NCBI GenBank assembly: GCA_944324695.1
Contig: CALUXH010000076.1
Span: 1 to 42,103 of the forward strand
DNA length: 42,103 nt
Direction of reading: 5' to 3'
From: an uncultured Elusimicrobiales bacterium
GTDB taxonomy: Bacteria > Elusimicrobiota > Elusimicrobia > Elusimicrobiales > Elusimicrobiaceae
Program-made: the position numbers and the translations under genes
Part shown: positions 39,221 through 42,103 of the stretch, piece after piece
How the letters are laid out: each line of letters starts with the position of its first letter
Position numbering within the stretch: the first letter of the stretch is position 1
Notes under the pieces: generated by a model
Told to the model about the DNA's origin: nothing
What the model saw: the letters and a program-made list of their open reading frames with translations, nothing else
The model's database searches: none

Positions 39221-39706
39221 TTATTCTTCTACTTTAGGCGTAGTGCGGGCCCATTCCTCAGCTTCCGCCCCCCAGTTGTCTTTTACTTCTTGAGGCATTT
39301 TGTATAAAAGTGAAACGCATTTGGCGGTCACGGTGCCGTCTGGAAGTAAAATTTCACCTTCCACCTGAGCCCGCCCCGCGCCGTTTTTCAGTACTCGGCC
39401 CACGGCTTTGAGCGGGGTATGGGTTGGGGTGACCTTTTTATAAACGACTTCCATTTTCAGTGTAACCATCAGGCGGTTAAAATCATTGGACAACAGTACG
39501 GCGCGGCCGGAGGTTTCGTCCAGAATGGTGGCCACAATGCCTCCGTGCACCACGCCCGGATAAGAGCAATAATCGTCTCCCAGCGTAAAAGAAGCTTCCA
39601 CCTGGTTTTCCTCATAGTTGTTGTACCATTCCATATGCAGGCCCAGCGGGTTTTCCCGTCCGCAGGCAAAACATTTCAGCGACGTCGGCTGGCGTAATTT
39701 TTTCAT
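39221..39706 (-). CDS. PaaI-type hotdog-fold thioesterase
   Basis: 161 residues. The hotdog core is shown by SYPGVVHGGIVATILDETSGRAVL, with the HGG motif and catalytic-side Asp of the PaaI/4HBT group, followed by strands VTLKMEVVYKKVTP and AQVEGEILLPDG. The N-terminal CFACGRENPLGLHM (two Cys) is typical of a PaaI subgroup. Probably hydrolyses acyl-CoA; substrate unknown. Ribosome binding site AAAGGAG, 5 bp before ATG. The gene ends 48 bp before tRNA-Val on the same strand. Confidence 0.88.
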   Translation of the reverse strand: MKKLRQPTSLKCFACGRENPLGLHMEWYNNYEENQVEASFTLGDDYCSYPGVVHGGIVATILDETSGRAVLLSNDFNRLMVTLKMEVVYKKVTPTHTPLKAVGRVLKNGAGRAQVEGEILLPDGTVTAKCVSLLYKMPQEVKDNWGAEAEEWARTTPKVEE

Positions 39707-39764
39707 AAATGCTCCTTTTTTTCATTATACTTTTTCTCCAACGCGTCGTCTTTTGAGTTTTTGC

Positions 39765-39770
39765 TACACT
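39765..39770 (+). promoter_or_regulatory. Extended -10 box (TGC-TACACT) of the CYTH gene
   Basis: TACACT preceded by TGC, ending six bases before ATG 39777; no ribosome binding site in between and only a poor -35. Confidence 0.5.
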
Positions 39771-39776
39771 GTATAT

Positions 39777-40388
39777 ATGCCACAGGAAAAAGAATTTAAG
39801 TGGGACGCCTCCGCGCGCGGTGCTTTTGCCTGTTTTGTGCGTGTTTTGCGGGAAACGGTTTCGGAAATTTCCGCTTCGCAGGATTTATCCATAACAGACA
39901 GGTATTTGGATAATGCGCGGGGGGATTTGTCCTCCCAAAAAATTGCCCTGCGCATTCGTCGCCAAGGATGTCGCTATGAGGCCACATTCAAAACGCGCAC
40001 GGCCTTAAAAAACGGTTTGGCCTGCCGGAAAGAAGTAACCAAGCCATTGCCGAACGTGCGTAGTTTTGCAGCGGCTTTGCGCGCCTTGGAAAATCTACAG
40101 TCTTGGGAGGGCATGGCTTTAAATGGGTTGCGTGTGCGTTTTACGCTGCGCAATCGTCGGCGTATCTACAGGGTGCGTTACGGCGCTGTGCAATGCGAGG
40201 CCGCTTTAGACCGGTATGTAATTGAGGCGGCAGGCAAACGTTTGGCCCGCCGGGAAATAGAACTGGAGCTGAAAAGCGGCCCCGAAAAAGATTTTATGTG
40301 TTTACTTCGGACGTTAAATGAAAAATCCACTCTGTCTCCTGTACGGATTTCCAAGGTGGCCTGCGCAGAAAACTTGTTGCGCTTATAA
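39777..40388 (+). CDS. CYTH-domain protein (triphosphate tunnel metalloenzyme type)
   Basis: 203 residues. N-terminal KEFKWDAS corresponds to the ExExK start motif of CYTH domains (here KEFKW), followed by DRYLDNARGDLSSQKIALRIRRQG (the YYDT...LRIR segment), EATFKTR (KxT), CRKEVT and REIELELKSG, the late metal-binding ELE strand. The fold acts on triphosphates (inorganic triphosphatase, thiamine triphosphatase); substrate open. Unusually rich in Arg. An upstream in-frame ATG would overlap the divergent thioesterase gene and is not preferred; ATG 39777 lies six bases after a -10 box. Confidence 0.82.
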   Translation: MPQEKEFKWDASARGAFACFVRVLRETVSEISASQDLSITDRYLDNARGDLSSQKIALRIRRQGCRYEATFKTRTALKNGLACRKEVTKPLPNVRSFAAALRALENLQSWEGMALNGLRVRFTLRNRRRIYRVRYGAVQCEAALDRYVIEAAGKRLARREIELELKSGPEKDFMCLLRTLNEKSTLSPVRISKVACAENLLRL

Positions 40389-40412
40389 AATTAGCTCTGA
40401 CTAACTTTTTGT

Positions 40413-40438
40413 ATGCGCGTTTAAAACGCGCATTTTTT
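40413..40438 (+). terminator. Intrinsic terminator after the CYTH gene
   Basis: Palindrome ATGCGCGTTT / AAACGCGCAT with a short loop and six T. Confidence 0.9.
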
Positions 40439-40514
40439 ATGCATAATTAAAAAATTGTCAATAATTTTTTTGAAAAAATATAAAAAATTTATTTTTATTT
40501 CCGGAAGGTATATT

Positions 40515-40577
40515 TTGAAAGGAATTAAAAATTCTCTCCGACGGTACAAACGCCCGCGTACGGGGCTGAAGAAATAA
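40515..40577 (+). CDS. Possible 20-residue basic peptide
   Basis: TTG start preceded at 6 bp by GGAAGG (40503-40508); encodes MKGIKNSLRRYKRPRTGLKK, 9 Lys/Arg of 20. It is the only GC-richer stretch in an otherwise AT-rich interval (40439-40693), which supports selection on it. It could be a tiny ribosomal or nucleoid protein, but length forbids homology claims. Confidence 0.3.
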   Translation: MKGIKNSLRRYKRPRTGLKK

Positions 40578-40626
40578 AAAATGGGGCTTGATTTTTTCAA
40601 AAAAATTATTTTTAGACGGAGAAATG

Positions 40627-40655
40627 TTGATTTTTAAAAAATTTTGTGGTATTAT
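40627..40655 (+). promoter_or_regulatory. Promoter of the histone-like gene (TTGATT-17-TATTAT)
   Basis: TTGATT at 40627-40632, 17 bp, TATTAT at 40650-40655, in an AT-rich region typical of a strong promoter. Confidence 0.6.
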
Positions 40656-40693
40656 TTTTATGAGGTTAAAACTAATTATCCTAGGAGAACCAA

Positions 40694-40942
40694 ATGCCTG
40701 TTAAGAAAACCGTGAAAAAAACCGCCGCTAAAAAACCGGCGAAAAAAGTGGCCGTAAAAAAGGCCGCCGTAAAGAAACCGGCGAAAAAGGCCTGCGCCAA
40801 AAAAGCGTGTGCCAAAAAAGCCTGCGCCAAAAAAACGACGAAAAAAGTGGCCGTGAAAAAAGCTGCCGCTAAAAAACCGGCCAAGAAAGTCACCAAAAAA
40901 GTCGCTAAAAAACCGGCGAAAAAAGTGGCGAAAAAGAAATAA
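40694..40942 (+). CDS. Histone H1-like lysine/alanine-rich DNA-binding protein
   Basis: 82 residues made almost only of Lys, Ala, Val, Pro, Thr and Cys: KKPAKKVAVKKAA and CAKKACAKKACAKK repeats. It has no other domain. It resembles eukaryote-like H1 tails of chlamydial Hc1/Hc2 and other bacterial nucleoid proteins, so non-specific DNA compaction is likely. The run of three ACAKK units (four Cys in all) is unusual and may respond to redox state. Ribosome binding site AGGAGA, 6 bp before ATG; strong promoter; monocistronic. Confidence 0.85.
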   Translation: MPVKKTVKKTAAKKPAKKVAVKKAAVKKPAKKACAKKACAKKACAKKTTKKVAVKKAAAKKPAKKVTKKVAKKPAKKVAKKK

Positions 40943-40970
40943 ATAATTTAGTACCCAACACCCGCTTTTC

Positions 40971-41000
40971 TTCGGAAGAGCGGGTTTTTTGCGTGTTTTT
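40971..41000 (+). terminator. Intrinsic terminator with UUCG tetraloop
   Basis: CCCGCTTTTC / GAAGAGCGGG stem closed by C(TTCG)G, followed by six T. Confidence 0.9.
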
Positions 41001-41081
41001 ACGGACAGTTTTTATGAAAGCGGACAGTGAAATGCCTTTTTTATGAGCTTTTGAAAACAAGAAGAAATTAAACGGCGCAAT

Positions 41082-42005
41082 TTACAGCGGCTGTTTGAAA
41101 TCCTCTCCGATGATAATGCGCACGTCGCAAATGGCCGTGCCCTGTTTTTCCGATTCAATTTCATTGTTGACTCCGATGGCGCGCGTCAGCTGTTTAATTT
41201 GCGCCAGACGGCCGGTATAGTCCACAATGCGCGTTTTCTTTTGGTGCGGGCCCGGGTAATTGTCATATTGCAACACGTCCACGGGCAGCAAGCTCTTTTG
41301 GCTTTGGTCGCGCAGGTACTGCGTCAGGGCCAGCGCGGCGCCTTTTTGGCCGGCTCCGTTTAAAATTTCCACAATCAGCGGTCTGTCTTCCACGGCCAGC
41401 GGGGCCCGGTCTTCCACCGGATCGGGGATATGATCTTTTGGCGCGGCGGAAGAAGCCGGCTTTTTGGCGCGCGGCTTTTCGCCGGCGGTGCGCACGGTAA
41501 AATCGGACGTTTCCAGACGGCTTATTTCCATGGCCAGCAGCAAAAATTCCGCCGGGTTTACATTGGTGCGTCTGTCATGAAGCGCCGTAACATATTCCCA
41601 TACGGCCCGGGCCGCTAAAAACGGGTTGTAACGCCAGGTTTGAAGGGCGTGCTTGAATTCCTCCCAATATTCAGCGCGTTTTAATGTGCGCGGCGCATAA
41701 TAGCGCAGTTGGTCGGGCTCTATGGCGGCGGAAGCAAAAAGATTTGCCGCGTTTTCGGTCAAGTCTTTTGGCGTTTTGCGCCTTTTGACGGTGGTCAGCA
41801 CGCTTTTGTGCGTGGCGGGATTGTAGGAAAAAGTCATGGCGGGCTGGGTCAGAACGGCTATATAAACGGTTTTATCCCGTCGTTGGGCCAGCGTGCGGGC
41901 GATGACGGAATGAAACTGGGCATAAGCGGCCCAGCCCGTCAGCGCGAGCAAGAACACCAGCAACAGCCGGCCTATCAGGCGGCGCATTTTACCAGGTGAT
42001 TCCAT
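41082..42005 (-). CDS. Membrane-anchored LytR_C-domain protein
   Basis: 307 residues. N-terminal basic stretch and one membrane segment (LIGRLLLVFLLALTGWAAYA, ~10-29), an uncharacterised middle with a Lys/Pro/Ala linker at ~180-215, and a C-terminal LytR_C domain (RPLIVEILNGAGQKGAALALTQYL, then VDVLQYDNYPGPHQKKTRIVDYTG). The catalytic LytR-CpsA-Psr domain is not recognisable, so it is an accessory envelope protein, not a ligase. Start ATG 42005 overlaps the preceding gene by 31 bp; ATG 41987 (MRRLIG) directly before the membrane segment is equally possible. Confidence 0.75.
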   Translation of the reverse strand: MESPGKMRRLIGRLLLVFLLALTGWAAYAQFHSVIARTLAQRRDKTVYIAVLTQPAMTFSYNPATHKSVLTTVKRRKTPKDLTENAANLFASAAIEPDQLRYYAPRTLKRAEYWEEFKHALQTWRYNPFLAARAVWEYVTALHDRRTNVNPAEFLLLAMEISRLETSDFTVRTAGEKPRAKKPASSAAPKDHIPDPVEDRAPLAVEDRPLIVEILNGAGQKGAALALTQYLRDQSQKSLLPVDVLQYDNYPGPHQKKTRIVDYTGRLAQIKQLTRAIGVNNEIESEKQGTAICDVRIIIGEDFKQPL

Positions 42006-42103
42006 AATTCAATCCCCACGGGGCAAAGCCATTTCTGGCTGTCTATGGTAAACCAAAGTTTGCGGTTGGCGGCGTAAAGCAGGGCCTTTTCCAAATCCTG
42101 CAT
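41975..42103 (-). CDS. C-terminal end of an unidentified gene (cut by window edge)
   Basis: An open frame enters from the right edge and stops at 41975, giving at least 42 residues (LEKALLYAANRKLWFTID, then QKWLCPVGIELWNHLVKCAA). An ATG lies exactly at the edge but the gene probably extends further. It overlaps the start of the LytR_C gene, suggesting coupling. Not recognised. Confidence 0.5.
   Translation of the reverse strand: MQDLEKALLYAANRKLWFTIDSQKWLCPVGIELWNHLVKCAA

Overview
The window reads as a chromosome segment of a gut-type Elusimicrobiota bacterium (Elusimicrobium-like). This is an inference. The support is a Gram-negative-style division/translation core, pyruvate:ferredoxin oxidoreductase (anaerobe), several solitary type IV prepilin genes (I recall Elusimicrobium minutum being noted for many pilin-like genes), a short type II-C CRISPR-Cas9 locus, and a lysine/alanine-rich histone-like protein. 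No rRNA or marker search could be run.

Layout. 1-10.6 kb is a dense plus-strand core block: end of an unknown gene, era, smpB, pyrR, tRNA-Leu(CAG), ftsQ-ftsA-ftsZ, pilT, cmk-plsC-rpsA. 10.6-21.1 kb alternates accessory and metabolic genes: a secreted TDGY-repeat protein, two prepilins with unusual 45-residue leaders, nifJ with a tandemly duplicated 3' end and terminator, a secreted unknown protein, a GT9-like glycosyltransferase, and two more prepilins with 6-residue leaders. 21.1-29.9 kb holds a nitroreductase, a tightly packed minus-strand cluster (aldo/keto reductase, macrodomain, hypoxanthine-DNA glycosylase, FAD reductase, YqaA-like membrane protein), a DUF362 ferredoxin protein, a small kinase, a C_GCAxxG_C_C protein, cinA and a radical SAM protein. 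30.2-38.8 kb is a complete type II-C CRISPR locus: cas9-cas1-cas2, a tracrRNA that can be read from the sequence on the minus strand between cas2 and the array, and 52 near-identical 36-nt repeats. 39-42.1 kb carries tRNA-Val(UAC), a thioesterase, a CYTH protein, a histone-like protein and a LytR_C-domain protein.

Three signals go beyond gene naming. (1) All four prepilin genes have a run of 11-12 T exactly inside the spacer between a -35-like box and an extended -10 box, the architecture of phase-variable promoters; two of them also have a 17-18 bp palindrome over the start codon. (2) Eight genes (era, smpB, two prepilins, the GT9 gene, the C_GCAxxG_C_C gene, cinA, CYTH) have a TAnnnT box exactly 6 nt before the ATG, predicting leaderless mRNAs. 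(3) In the CRISPR locus, the tracrRNA, an external array promoter and the repeat-borne -10 box all point to the minus strand. The tracrRNA terminator hairpin lies inside the cas2 coding sequence, and two pairs of spacers sample homologous targets.
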